The notes under the pieces are model-generated. The model had not been told where the DNA came from, did no database searches, and was given only the letters and a program-made list of their open reading frames with translations. Shown in pieces: positions 1-7,986 of a DNA stretch of 64,000 bases. Both the position numbers and the translations under genes were made by a program. Each line of letters starts with the position of its first letter. Position 1 is the first letter of the stretch. Source of the stretch: Streptomyces sp. SID8352. GTDB lineage: Bacteria; Actinomycetota; Actinomycetes; Streptomycetales; Streptomycetaceae. Location: positions 1 through 64,000 of the forward strand of contig NZ_WWGX01000088.1 of assembly GCF_009862265.1 (NCBI RefSeq), written 5' to 3'.

Positions 1-446
1 CGAAGGCCACCGCCACGAACGGCCTCAGCGGTACCTGGTACAACGAACTCGGTTCGACCTTCACGGTGACGGCGCACGCGAACGGCAGTCTCACCGGCAC
101 ATACGACTCGGCGGTCGGCAACGCCGAGAACCAGTACGTGGTGAAGGGCCGTTTCGACACCCTTCCCGCGCCGGACCACGGCACGGCACTCGGCTGGACC
201 GTCTCCTGGCGCAACAGCTACCGCAACGCCCACTCCGCGACCACCTGGAGCGGCCAGTACTTCGGCGGCTCCAACCCGCGGATCAGCACCCAGTGGCTGC
301 TGACGTCCGGCACCACCTCCGCCGACCAGTGGAAGTCGACGCTGGTCGGCCATGACGAGTTCACCAGGACCAGGCCGTCCGCCGCCACGATCGCCGCGGC
401 CCGCAAGGCCGGCGTGAACGGTGGGGCCCCCTCTGCGCAGAAGTGA
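1..446 (+). CDS. Streptavidin-like biotin-binding protein (5' end outside window)
   Basis: The visible C-terminal 147 residues align closely, from memory, with mature streptavidin. The reading frame is open from base 3, so the signal peptide and first residues lie outside the window. All biotin-contact positions I can place are present: Asn and Ser in WYNELGS, Tyr/Ser/Asn in TYDSAVGN, Trp in SWRN, Ser/Thr/Trp in HSATTWSGQY, Trp in TQWLLTS, Trp in DQWKS and Asp in VGHD. The protein should be a secreted beta-barrel that forms tetramers and binds biotin very tightly, starving competitors of the vitamin. The streptavidin RYD tripeptide is RFD here, and the last residues (GGAPSAQK) differ from streptavidin. 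A hairpin follows the stop codon. Confidence 0.93.
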   Translation, partial: KATATNGLSGTWYNELGSTFTVTAHANGSLTGTYDSAVGNAENQYVVKGRFDTLPAPDHGTALGWTVSWRNSYRNAHSATTWSGQYFGGSNPRISTQWLLTSGTTSADQWKSTLVGHDEFTRTRPSAATIAAARKAGVNGGAPSAQK

Positions 447-484
447 CACGCCGGCCCGAGCCTGCCGGGACGACGCGTCCCGCG

Positions 485-518
485 AGGGCGCCCGGGACGA
501 TTCCCTCTCGGGCGCCCT
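485..518. terminator. Hairpin downstream of the streptavidin-like gene
   Basis: The 10-bp arms AGGGCGCCCG (485-494) and CGGGCGCCCT (509-518) flank a 14-base loop, 39 bases after the stop at 446. There is no T tract, which is usual for Streptomyces terminators. The hairpin can act on either strand. Confidence 0.6.
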
Positions 519-519
519 T

Positions 520-1060
520 CGCCGTGAAGAATCCGCGCCGGACCGTCTGCCGGGTCCGGGTACCCCTCATCGCCCGCGCCGTCGGCGGCGGGCTGAGGGC
601 GGAGCTCCTCCACCGCGGCGCGCAGGCCCGCGATCTCCTGCCGGAGGAAGGCGAGCTCGCTGCGGGCCTCCTCCCGAGCAGTACCCGCAACCTGCTTGAT
701 CTGCCTGGCCGCTTCGCGTGGTTCCTCCGCGGCCGCCCGCCTGTCATCCGGGCCTTCGGCAGCGGCCGGGGCCGCGGTGAACGGTGCGAGCGCGACGGTG
801 AGTTCCTCGGACAGGACCTCGCGGACGGCGTGGCGGACCGCGTCGAGCGGGAACCCCCTGCCCGGCAGGGCGCCCTCGCCGGTGGTGCGCTGCGCGGGGA
901 TCCCGGCGTGGGTGAAGTCCTCCCCGGGCTCGGCCGGTGCGGGGGCCGGAGCCGCCGCACCCGCCACCGTTCCTGGTCCGCTCGATGCGGCGGAGCAGCA
1001 GCCCGGCGCGGACGAGCGCGGCGATGACGGTGAGCGCGCCGACGAGCACAACCAGCCGCC
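520..1060 (-). pseudogene. Frameshifted remnant: one membrane helix plus coiled-coil region
   Basis: Two minus-strand frames look like pieces of one protein. One frame has a clear hydrophobic helix (RLVVLVGALTVIAALV, about 1055-990) followed by positively charged residues. The other frame, from about 970 downwards, reads an acidic stretch (EPGEDFTHAG) and a helical heptad-like segment (EEARSELAFLRQEIAGLRAA, about 700-640). A single frameshift near 960-975 would join them into a membrane-anchored coiled-coil protein. No clean start or stop fits either frame: the second one runs antisense through the streptavidin-like gene. I therefore treat this as a decayed gene. No function can be named. Confidence 0.3.
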
Positions 1061-1094
1061 CGCTCGCTGGACGGCGAGTCTGCCGGGGCGGTGA

Positions 1095-1340
1095 TCGCGT
1101 GAGGCCGAGCCGAGCGGGGTCGACCTCGCTCGTCAGGCCCTGATCGCTGCCCGTGAGGCGGCGAAGAAGCCGAAGCGGCGCACCGGCACTGCCATACGGC
1201 GTGACGGCCGCGAGCCGCTCGGGCTCAGTGCGGCGATCGGCCTGGTGATGACCGAGCACGGCATGGCTGCTCCGGCGGTCGGCGGCAGCGTCCTCCCCCC
1301 AGCTCGACGACATCCTCGCCGCGGCCGCGCCCGAAGAGGC
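1095..1340 (+). pseudogene. Remnant of a DUF721-like (DciA-type) gene
   Basis: The plus strand reads EAEPSGVDLARQALIAAREA, a basic stretch, then REPLGLSAAIGLVMTEHGM. This resembles the N-terminal half of the DUF721 proteins found in Streptomyces accessory DNA. A stop lies just upstream in frame (1092-1094) with no usable start. Around 1298 the expected continuation QLDDILAAAAPE appears in another frame, so there is a frameshift. The match ends near 1340, where the ABC transporter operon begins on the other strand. It is both frameshifted and truncated. The family assignment is from memory of the sequence pattern. Confidence 0.5.
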
Positions 1341-1934
1341 TCAGCGGGGGAAGTCACCCTTGGCCGTATAGCGCAGGCCAACCAAGAGAAGCGCCGCGGA
1401 TCCCACCCAGGAGAGGGTGTCAGAGGCCCCAGCTGCGGGCCACGCCCACCAGTGCGCTACCTGCTCGGCTCCATAGCCGAACACTGAAACGATCAGGGCG
1501 AGCAGCGTCGGAAGCACAGTGGAAACATGAATACCGGCGATTGCTCTGCCGATGAGTGCGAGGCCGGTGTAGCAGATGAGGTTGCGGAGAGCCTGCTCGA
1601 AAACGTCATCCTGTACCCCGTTGATCCAGCCTGCCGCGATCGGGGCCGTGGCAGCTGCCATGCCCGCCACAACGGTAACGGCGAGCAGGGAGTCGAGAGC
1701 GGCGACCCGTCGCAGCGCCGTCGACTCGATGGGGGCGGACGTGCCGTAGCAGGTGTTCAAGGTGATGGCCGGCGCCAACGGCGCAAAGAGAATGACAGGC
1801 ACGTTCGCCGAAGTCGCCCCGCCCAGCTGGGGCAGTGGGAGGCTGGCATTTCCTAGCAGGAGGGTCGCTACCCACAATCCGATGGTGACGATCGCGAGCA
1901 GGTGTACGCGTCGTGTGCGAAGCCACCAAGTCAT
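1341..1934 (-). CDS. Integral membrane protein of an ABC transporter operon
   Basis: This 197-residue, strongly hydrophobic protein has about five to six predicted membrane segments, among them HLLAIVTIGLWVATLLLG and LLAVTVVAGMAAATAPIAAG. It is the last gene of a three-gene minus-strand operon after the ATPase (3241-3990) and the larger membrane protein (1931-3247). I chose the start at 1934 because its ATG overlaps the upstream stop as ATGA. A longer frame to 2027 has an implausible N-terminus. It probably forms part of the transmembrane domain of an exporter. It has no recognisable substrate-binding protein or loop motif, so the substrate is unknown. Confidence 0.7.
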   Translation of the reverse strand: MTWWLRTRRVHLLAIVTIGLWVATLLLGNASLPLPQLGGATSANVPVILFAPLAPAITLNTCYGTSAPIESTALRRVAALDSLLAVTVVAGMAAATAPIAAGWINGVQDDVFEQALRNLICYTGLALIGRAIAGIHVSTVLPTLLALIVSVFGYGAEQVAHWWAWPAAGASDTLSWVGSAALLLVGLRYTAKGDFPR

Positions 1935-3247
1935 CGGGGCATGCACCAGGCCCGGGAGAGAGTGGAGTGGTACCAGGCTTCCTGACTGCCAGGGCTGGTT
2001 TTCAGTACGTCTTCGACAGGTTTCCAAGTGCGGGGGTCGGAGTTGAGCCCGAAGTTCCGCTGGGGCATACCGGCATGTACTGAAAGCCAGATGTGTAGTT
2101 CTTCCTCGGCGTCGAGGGCTTCTTGTACAGCCGTGACAGGCTCTTCCGAGCAGACGGTGGCATTGTCTTCATGCCCGGTGCTGGTGAGATTCACAGTGAG
2201 GTCGGAGGCGAGACCGGCGACGATGTCCTGGCTAGTGAAATCCACATCCTGTCTGACAGTGACAGTCCACTGCCTCTTCCCGGGGTGCTGGGTGCTTTCG
2301 GTGACGACCTCCGGCGGGGTCACTCCGACGGACCGAAGCCGTTCGACTGCCTCGCTCACGGTCTGAGCCGCTTCAGGCAGGCGGGAGGCGTGCTCGGGCC
2401 AGACACACGTCCGCGTGCGGTTGATCTTGGTGCAGACCAAGTCCGCGGTGGGTCGTGCTTGAACGGCATCGGGTCCAAGTCCGTTCACCAGGCTGACGCC
2501 CACGGAAGTGGTCGTGAAGGCAACGATTGCAGCCAGTGCGCCAGCCAGGTAGGGGGCGGACGTGGGCAGGTGCCCGAGGCGGGGGGTACGCCGGGAGAGA
2601 GCAGCAGCGGCGGTCGCCAGCGCGGCGAGGCCGACGGCAACGAGTGCCGGTGCCGCGACGCCCCTGAGGTCAACGGCAACGGTGCTCAGGCAGCAGCCCG
2701 AGGCCGGCTGTGTGAGATGACGCAGCCAGAGAGGCTCGAGCGCGGGAGGGTACACGTTCCACAAGTAGTCGCCCACGAGCACGACCGGCACGGCGGCCAC
2801 CGCGGGCAGCCGCAATCCGACCGCGTATCCGACGACGGTGTGGGCGCACACCACAACGCAGGACGCGCCGATGATGCGGCCATCCGGCCAGCCCGAAGCT
2901 GACTCCATGTGCAGACGGGCCACGGCGAGGGCCATGGCGAGGGCACAGAATCCCATCAGCACCACAGGCGTGAGGGAGACAGCGGCGATCTGCCACCCAC
3001 TGCGTGCCGGAGTGCCCTCCCCGATCCGGGCGCGGCGGAGCCTTCCTGCCTCCCAGGCCGCACACGCCGCGGTCACCGGGGCGATGAAAATCAGCGCGGA
3101 GGCGGCCTTCGCAGTGGCCGCGGTCCAATAGCCGTCCAGGTCCCCTGCGACGTAGTCAGAAGAAACATAGAGGGCAACAATGCAAAGAAGCAGGGGGCTA
3201 ACGAGAACGGCAGAATGGGCGCGCGGATGGAAGCGGAACGTCACCAC
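1931..3247 (-). CDS. ABC transporter membrane protein with large C-terminal extracytoplasmic domain
   Basis: The first 255 or so of 438 residues carry about seven hydrophobic helices, such as SAVLVSPLLLCIVALYVS, ALIFIAPVTAACAAW and AVPVVLVGDYLW. The last 170 or so residues are hydrophilic and should face outside. They contain two cysteines close together (VCTKINRTRTCVWPEH) that could form a disulphide, and a third in TVCSEEPV. The CVWPEH pattern recalls actinobacterial membrane proteins of the DUF7224 type, but this is from memory. The start overlaps the end of the ATPase gene by 7 bases, so the two are probably translationally coupled. It is likely the main permease subunit. Confidence 0.72.
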   Translation of the reverse strand: MVTFRFHPRAHSAVLVSPLLLCIVALYVSSDYVAGDLDGYWTAATAKAASALIFIAPVTAACAAWEAGRLRRARIGEGTPARSGWQIAAVSLTPVVLMGFCALAMALAVARLHMESASGWPDGRIIGASCVVVCAHTVVGYAVGLRLPAVAAVPVVLVGDYLWNVYPPALEPLWLRHLTQPASGCCLSTVAVDLRGVAAPALVAVGLAALATAAAALSRRTPRLGHLPTSAPYLAGALAAIVAFTTTSVGVSLVNGLGPDAVQARPTADLVCTKINRTRTCVWPEHASRLPEAAQTVSEAVERLRSVGVTPPEVVTESTQHPGKRQWTVTVRQDVDFTSQDIVAGLASDLTVNLTSTGHEDNATVCSEEPVTAVQEALDAEEELHIWLSVHAGMPQRNFGLNSDPRTWKPVEDVLKTSPGSQEAWYHSTLSRAWCMPR

Positions 3248-3990
3248 CTTTCGCCACCGCCGAGAACCGCGGCGTAGGCGCCGTCCGCAGTGCGCCCCGG
3301 CGCCGTGTCACTCGGCGCCTTCGCGTAGAACTCCTGCACGGTACCGTTGAATCGGACGGCTCCCTCGGACAGGACTACCACGTAGTCGTAGACCTCGGAG
3401 AGATCCTCTGTCTGATGAGTGGAAACGATGACGTCAGCGCTCTCGGAAAGCTCTTCCACGGCCTTACGGAAGTTTCCTCGCTGCGCAGGGTCGAGACCCG
3501 CTGTCGGTTCGTCCATCAACACGAGCTGGGATGAGTGCACCAGTGTCTGCGCCACGCCGATCCTGCGGAGTTGTCCGCCGGACAGCGACGCCGTCTGATG
3601 GCCCTCCTTTTTGGCGAGTCCGACACGCTCCAGCGCCCCCAGGGCACCTTCCCACGCGTCTCGCCGTGACATGCCTTTGAGCCATCCCGCGTAAGCAACC
3701 TGCTCCCGGCAGGTCATTCCCGGGACGGAAGTGATGTGCTGGGGCATCCACCCGACTTGGCGCCTGTAGGTGCGCAGTTGAGACCGCACGGCGGGATCGA
3801 GACCGGCGAAGGAAACGCTGCCCGAGCGAGGCTTCAAGGCGGAAGCGGCAAGCGACAAGAGCGTGGTCTTGCCCGCCCCGTTGGGCCCGAGCAGCACCGT
3901 GCGACCGGAGGAGAAGGCGAAGCTGAGTCCGTCGAGGACTGTCGGCCCCCGGCGATACTGGTAGGAACAGGACTCGAACTCGACAGACAC
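3241..3990 (-). CDS. ABC transporter ATP-binding protein
   Basis: This 249-residue nucleotide-binding subunit has every core motif: Walker A LGPNGAGKTT (about 34-43), Q-loop WMPQH, signature LSGGQLRRIG, Walker B LVLMDEPTAGLDP and H-loop VSTHQ. It powers transport with the two membrane proteins encoded downstream. It is the first of the three overlapping genes and lies 48 bases after the stop of a small secreted-protein gene on the same strand. The arrangement (ATPase, then two permease-like proteins, and no substrate-binding protein) fits export better than import. Substrate unknown. Confidence 0.9.
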   Translation of the reverse strand: MSVEFESCSYQYRRGPTVLDGLSFAFSSGRTVLLGPNGAGKTTLLSLAASALKPRSGSVSFAGLDPAVRSQLRTYRRQVGWMPQHITSVPGMTCREQVAYAGWLKGMSRRDAWEGALGALERVGLAKKEGHQTASLSGGQLRRIGVAQTLVHSSQLVLMDEPTAGLDPAQRGNFRKAVEELSESADVIVSTHQTEDLSEVYDYVVVLSEGAVRFNGTVQEFYAKAPSDTAPGRTADGAYAAVLGGGERW

Positions 3991-4038
3991 AGCCTCACTA
4001 CCCTCTTACGAAAAAGAACGATGGTTCATCTTGCCAAC

Positions 4039-4464
4039 TCAGTACTTTACGGAGACCGAGTTCACCGAAAGGTAATAGCCCGACGCACTACCCTGGATCT
4101 TGGTCACCGTGAAGTGATAGCTGCCCGACGGCTGGACGCCGAACGCATGGGAGTCGGAGCTGCTGCACTTGTAGGTGTAACGACCTCGGTTCTCGTTCGG
4201 CTGAATGATCGAGGTTTCACGAGTCAGCTGCAGCTCCGTGTTGCTGACCGCCGCACCCAGTCCCCCGTTGTTGCAGCCGCTGAGTCCGATGGTGGTACTG
4301 ACGTTGTCGCTGTTCTTGTCGGACCAGGTCCGGGAGTCGAATCCGGTGCGAACCGCGCTCATGCTCGAAGTCCAGCTGCCTTCAGCGTGGGCCGGTATCG
4401 CGCCGGCGAGAACGAGAGCCGCAGCAGATCCCGTAACGGCGCCGACCAACTTCTGTCCACGCAT
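4039..4464 (-). CDS. Small secreted protein encoded just upstream of the ABC operon
   Basis: This 141-residue protein has a textbook Sec signal peptide: charged MRGQK, hydrophobic core AVTGSAAALVLAGAIP, and cleavage after AHA near residue 27. The mature part of about 114 residues is polar, rich in Ser, Thr and Tyr, and predicted beta-rich. It has two cysteines (SGCNNGG and YKCSSSD) that could form one disulphide. I do not recognise a family. It lies 48 bases upstream of the ABC ATPase on the same strand and may be co-transcribed. Possible roles are an accessory exoprotein or an outward-facing partner of the transporter. Confidence 0.75.
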   Translation of the reverse strand: MRGQKLVGAVTGSAAALVLAGAIPAHAEGSWTSSMSAVRTGFDSRTWSDKNSDNVSTTIGLSGCNNGGLGAAVSNTELQLTRETSIIQPNENRGRYTYKCSSSDSHAFGVQPSGSYHFTVTKIQGSASGYYLSVNSVSVKY

Positions 4465-4632
4465 GGAATGTCCCCTTCACTAGACCTACATGACATGGCC
4501 ACAATGAGTAGCCGATCATGGACGGTACGCCAACGAGGCAGGTCAGGGCAGGGGGGCAAGAGGTAAGGCATGTCACGTTTGGTGCTCCAGCAGCGGTTCG
4601 TGTCCTGAGGTGCTGGTTGTCGGTGTCCTGGT

Positions 4633-4845
4633 ATGGAAGGAATGACTGAAGTCGCCCACTGCGCCGCCGAGTTGGATTCGTGGTTCGCGCGGGTGGCGGG
4701 CCGGTTCGCCCGGACGGATCTGCGCTGGCGGACGCGGGACTACGTCCGTGGCCTGCTGGGGCGGGCAGCACTCAAGAACGGCTGGCAGCTCGGTTGGGCC
4801 GGCGGGACGGCTTCCAGCGGCTCCTGAACAGCAGCGTCAGTGATG
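4633..4845 (+). pseudogene. N-terminal fragment of an IS701-type transposase
   Basis: The frame from 4633 reads ELDSWFARVAGRFARTD and then RDYVRGLLG and KNGWQL, which match the N-terminus of Streptomyces IS701-type transposases. The continuation DGFQRLLN appears in a second frame (about 4795-4830). The gene is therefore frameshifted and stops after fewer than 80 residues of an expected 400 or so. The DDE catalytic part is absent. It is a dead insertion-sequence remnant. Confidence 0.6.
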
Positions 4846-4852
4846 ATGTGAC

Positions 4853-4936
4853 TGGTGGTTCTGCTGCTTCCTCGCCTTCCTCGACCTCGCAGCCGCCCTG
4901 ACCTACTACAAGAAGCTATCGAAGATCGCCACGTGA
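4853..4936 (+). pseudogene. C-terminal scrap of an IS5-type transposase
   Basis: The last 27 or so codons before a TGA at 4934-4936 read FLAFLDLAAALTYYKKLSK. This is the typical hydrophobic, Lys-ending tail of IS5-group transposases. Nothing else of the element is recognisable in front of it, because the preceding bases belong to the IS701 fragment. It is a very short decayed piece, called by pattern only. Confidence 0.4.
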
Positions 4937-5169
4937 GATGATTTTTAACGTCTGGCTGGAGTATTGGTTCCGCACCAAGAAGGCAATCGTGAAACGAGCC
5001 AGGAGTCGCCTGGAAAGTAGGTCGATCAAGGACCTGACCTACAACGTTTGGGGCCGTGTTCCGGCCTGGTGCCAGATAGGAGCGCATGAAAGCGTCAGTC
5101 AAGCTGGCTTCAAGACCAGTCAAATACGACAGGTCGGCTGCCGGTGCCCCCTATGAGCTCGCAACACGA

Positions 5170-5425
5170 TCATGATCGGGCCTTCTTGAGGCGTCTCCAG
5201 TAGATCAGACTGCAGGCCAGGGGGAGGAGGGCGTCGTGGAGTTCGGTGCGGCGTTCCCAGCGGACGGCCAGTCGTTTGAACTGGTGAAGCAGGGCGAAGG
5301 TCTGCTCCAGCACGTACCGGTAGCTTGCCCAGGCCCTTGATGCTCGGGGCGCCCTTGCGGGAGATGACCGGCAGGATGCGGCGCTTTCGGAGCTCTTCGC
5401 GGTTCGGGTTGGAGTCGTATCAAGC
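5170..5425 (-). pseudogene. C-terminal fragment of an IS5-family transposase, frameshifted
   Basis: The minus strand reads YRYVLEQTFALLHQFKRLAV, RWERRTELHDALLPLACSLI and YWRRLKKARS, the conserved end of IS5-family transposases. The preceding part (YDSNPNREELRKRR, PVISRKGAPSIKGLGKL) lies in another frame, so there is a frameshift near 5325. The element begins abruptly near 5425, where the neighbouring gene is cut. Only the last 85 or so residues remain and the element cannot transpose by itself. Confidence 0.72.
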
Positions 5426-5965
5426 TGTTGATATCGGTGACCGCCGACCGCCCAAGGTGGCCACCCGCCCTGATGAGGCATCTTCGGGGTGTCCGCCGCG
5501 GCGCTGGTACTTACGGGACCACAGCGCGACGGACAACCATGCCTTCCGGCCTACCGGGTCGAGCTCCTCCCACATGCCCTTGCGGCCGAGATGCCCTGTT
5601 CGGCGGAGGTCCCAGATCTCCGCAGCCCCAGGGAGAAGTTCATCGCACCGCAGCCGTACTTCGACATCGAACAGGCCATCGCCGTGCAGTGGCGGCCTCG
5701 CAGCCGTCGCCGTCACCCCGCTGACGAAGTAGGAACCCGTTTCGATGCCTTCAGCATCGAGGAGTGCCAGGTGAGCCCCGCCTGCCCTCGCTCTCCTGCT
5801 CCCGAGATGGTCGAGGCTGGTCAGGAACTTCCCCTGCGGCGAGGACCCCAGCAGTTCGACCTGCCGTAGACCGTCTTCCTGAGGTCCGAACAGCCCGTTG
5901 GTGTCCCGTACGGACCCCCAGAACTCGTCATCGTCCTCGTCACTGGGCAAAAGGGGTACCCGCAT
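5420..5965 (-). CDS. Hypothetical protein, apparently truncated at the 3' end by an IS fragment
   Basis: A 181-residue frame with a normal-looking soluble sequence: acidic start (MRVPLLPSDEDDDEFWGSVRD), a middle GGAHLALLDAEGIETGSYFV, and a Trp-rich end (EIWDLRRTGHLGRKGMWEEL). I recognise no family. The last dozen residues (GGRRSPISTA) run into the IS5 transposase remnant at about 5425, so the natural C-terminus seems to have been replaced. The start at 5965 is preferred over a longer frame to 6019, whose first 18 residues look non-coding. It may be an intact small protein or a truncated one. Confidence 0.42.
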   Translation of the reverse strand: MRVPLLPSDEDDDEFWGSVRDTNGLFGPQEDGLRQVELLGSSPQGKFLTSLDHLGSRRARAGGAHLALLDAEGIETGSYFVSGVTATAARPPLHGDGLFDVEVRLRCDELLPGAAEIWDLRRTGHLGRKGMWEELDPVGRKAWLSVALWSRKYQRRGGHPEDASSGRVATLGGRRSPISTA

Positions 5966-6050
5966 CCCTCGCCAGCCCCACCAACTGGGTCCATGACACC
6001 TCCTGCGCAGGGAGCCCACAGATGGCTACACCAGGAGCAGCGGAATCTGG

Positions 6051-6121
6051 CTATTCCGTCACGGCTACGGATACGAGGTGGTCGATGTCGAGGCCGCCGG
6101 GGCCCTGGATGTAGCGGTCGT
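6051..6121 (-). pseudogene. 3' exon of the intron-split HNH-nuclease-like gene, degenerate
   Basis: Directly after the predicted 3' end of the group II intron (6122) the minus strand reads DDRYIQGPGGLDIDHLV and then SVAVTE and a stop at 6051-6053. In intact secreted HNH proteins of Streptomyces the DIDHLVP motif is followed by roughly 80 more residues carrying the rest of the HNH site (LAEAWDSGA and so on). Here that part is missing. Even with correct splicing the product would therefore be truncated just after the first catalytic motif. Splicing joins codon TAC G to AC GAC and gives Tyr-Asp-Asp, the expected family sequence. Confidence 0.62.
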
Positions 6122-6162
6122 GTCGGGTAGCCCCGTCCCCTTGCGGCGACGGGGCCCCCTCA

Positions 6163-6197
6163 GAACCGGACGTGCGAGTTGTCCCCGCATCCGGCTC
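6163..6197 (-). ncRNA. Group II intron domain V
   Basis: The 35-base sequence starts with GAGCCGGATGCG and ends with CGCACGTCCGGTTC. It folds into the domain V hairpin: an outer 8-bp stem (GAGCCGGA with TCCGGTTC, including a G-T pair), a short internal bulge, an inner stem (TGCGGG with CTCGCA) and a small loop. The catalytic AGC triad lies at its 5' side. It is 7 bases downstream of the maturase stop codon, the normal position. Confidence 0.85.
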
Positions 6198-6204
6198 AAG
6201 CAGA

Positions 6205-7986
6205 TCACAAGGGCCTGTTGCAGGTGGCCTTCAGTAGGCCACGCCGGACGTTCCCGGCGTGGTGTTGGCGGTGGCATTCCGCATGGATCAGGATCAGATT
6301 CGAACGATGGTCAGGTCCACCGTGGCTCCGGTAGATGACATGGTGCCTGTGTAGGGTCCGGGACGTAGCAACGAACCAGCGCACCCAATCGCGCACATTG
6401 TCCGGCTCGTACCCCGCACCATCAATCAAGTCCAGCCCGCAGAGAGGGCATAGCCCCTTCTGCCGCACGGCCAGAGGGACGTTGGCTCCGTCCGCCTGGG
6501 GATGCTTGCGCTTCCGCGTGCGGTCGACCCAGTAATCCACGAGGCTCGGGTCGTCCTTGGACGCCGATCCCTTGACGGGGATATGCCTCACGATCTTGGT
6601 CCAACCGAACTTGTACAGGTACCTCTTCGTCTCCCGGTCACCGAAGACCCAGCGATCGTCGCGTTGCGAGTGATAGCGCCCCCAATAGCGGTCCACGACC
6701 CATGCCCTGGACTTTCGTGGATGACGCCGTCTGGCCCACTTCCACGTCAACCTCCATACATGGTGGTCGAGGGAGCCGAAGATCTCCTTGGAGACCACAC
6801 CCCTGTAGTAAGTGGCCCAGCCCTTGATCAGGGGGTTGAGGTGTCGAATGACGTCCTCGGTTCGATCTTGCCCCATGGCCTTGATCTTCTCCCTGATCTC
6901 CCGCTTGATCCGGCGCACGGAGGCTTTGCTTGGCTTGATGAGAAGCTTCCCGTTGTACTTACGAACGTTGAATCCGAGAAAGTCGAAGCCGTCATCGAGG
7001 TGAACCACACGGGTTTTATCCTCGTTGAAGGTCAGACCCCTCGGCGCCAACCACTCCGTGATACGGCGTTTCACTTCCCACGCTTCATCCTCCGTGCGGC
7101 AAAACACCACGAAGTCATCCGCGTATCTCACCAACCGAGGCGACCGAAGACGCGCATTGCGTCCCGTGCCGGCCGTTCTCCCCAGTGCCGCCTCCATTCC
7201 ATGCAGTGCGATGTTCAGCAGCAGGGGGCTGATGACGCCGCCCTGTGGGGTTCCCTCCACGGTTGGCGCGAATCGCCCCCTTTCAATCACACCTGCTGCC
7301 AACCATTTCCGGACCGCTCCCCTGGCGGGGAAGCACTCCAGCATCCCTAGGAGGCCGTCATGGTCGATTCGGTCGAATGCGCCCTTGAGGTCGGCGTCCA
7401 GTACCCATGGTTTGGTGGCACTCCGACGTGAGACGGTCCTGAAGATCGCCTCGATTGCGTCGTGACACCCCCGTCCGGGTCTGAAGCCGTAGCTTGCCCC
7501 CTCGAAGCGCGCCTCCCACTCTGGTTCCAGGGCGTTCTTCACCCTGGCCTGTTGGGCTCGGTCCCTGAGGACAGGGATACCGAGTGGCCTCATCGCTCCA
7601 TTGGCCTTCGGGATGAATACGCGACGAACCGGTTTGGCTCTCAACGCAGAGATCGCTGCTAGCTCCGCGACCAGCCGTCCGCGGGCGGCTGGTGTGGGAG
7701 CCTTCTCTCCGTCGATTCCTGCTGTTCGTCGGCCTGTGCTCGTCAAGGCCACCCGTTTCACGCTCACGAGCGTGTTGGAGTGGGACTTGAGCATGAGCTT
7801 CTGAAGATTGCGAACCCTCTTGAGGTCGCCTTCCTGCGTGGCCTTGAAGATCCTCTGCCGAAGACGTCGTACGTGTCGTTCCGCCCGTGACCAGTCGGTG
7901 CTGTGCCAGTATTCGGCGTATGACGCGCTCAGGGGTCCGTTCGCGGCATCGTCTGCAGAGTCAACGACTGCTGTCGCTTCTGGCAT
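6205..7986 (-). CDS. ltrA: Group II intron reverse transcriptase/maturase with HNH endonuclease domain
   Basis: This 593-residue protein has the usual order of domains. The RT fingers/palm (about 60-320) include RPLGIPVLRDRAQQ, GFRPGRGCHDAI, GTPQGGVISPLL and the catalytic RYADDFVVF. The maturase/thumb region has KGWATYYRGVVSKEIFG. The C-terminal HNH endonuclease (about 510-585) contains CPLCG, HRHHVIYRSHGG, SNLILIHAECH and further His residues. It should bind the intron RNA, promote splicing, and carry out target-primed reverse transcription during homing. No frameshift or internal stop is seen, so it looks functional. The gene symbol follows the founding lactococcal protein. Confidence 0.95.
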   Translation of the reverse strand: MPEATAVVDSADDAANGPLSASYAEYWHSTDWSRAERHVRRLRQRIFKATQEGDLKRVRNLQKLMLKSHSNTLVSVKRVALTSTGRRTAGIDGEKAPTPAARGRLVAELAAISALRAKPVRRVFIPKANGAMRPLGIPVLRDRAQQARVKNALEPEWEARFEGASYGFRPGRGCHDAIEAIFRTVSRRSATKPWVLDADLKGAFDRIDHDGLLGMLECFPARGAVRKWLAAGVIERGRFAPTVEGTPQGGVISPLLLNIALHGMEAALGRTAGTGRNARLRSPRLVRYADDFVVFCRTEDEAWEVKRRITEWLAPRGLTFNEDKTRVVHLDDGFDFLGFNVRKYNGKLLIKPSKASVRRIKREIREKIKAMGQDRTEDVIRHLNPLIKGWATYYRGVVSKEIFGSLDHHVWRLTWKWARRRHPRKSRAWVVDRYWGRYHSQRDDRWVFGDRETKRYLYKFGWTKIVRHIPVKGSASKDDPSLVDYWVDRTRKRKHPQADGANVPLAVRQKGLCPLCGLDLIDGAGYEPDNVRDWVRWFVATSRTLHRHHVIYRSHGGPDHRSNLILIHAECHRQHHAGNVRRGLLKATCNRPL

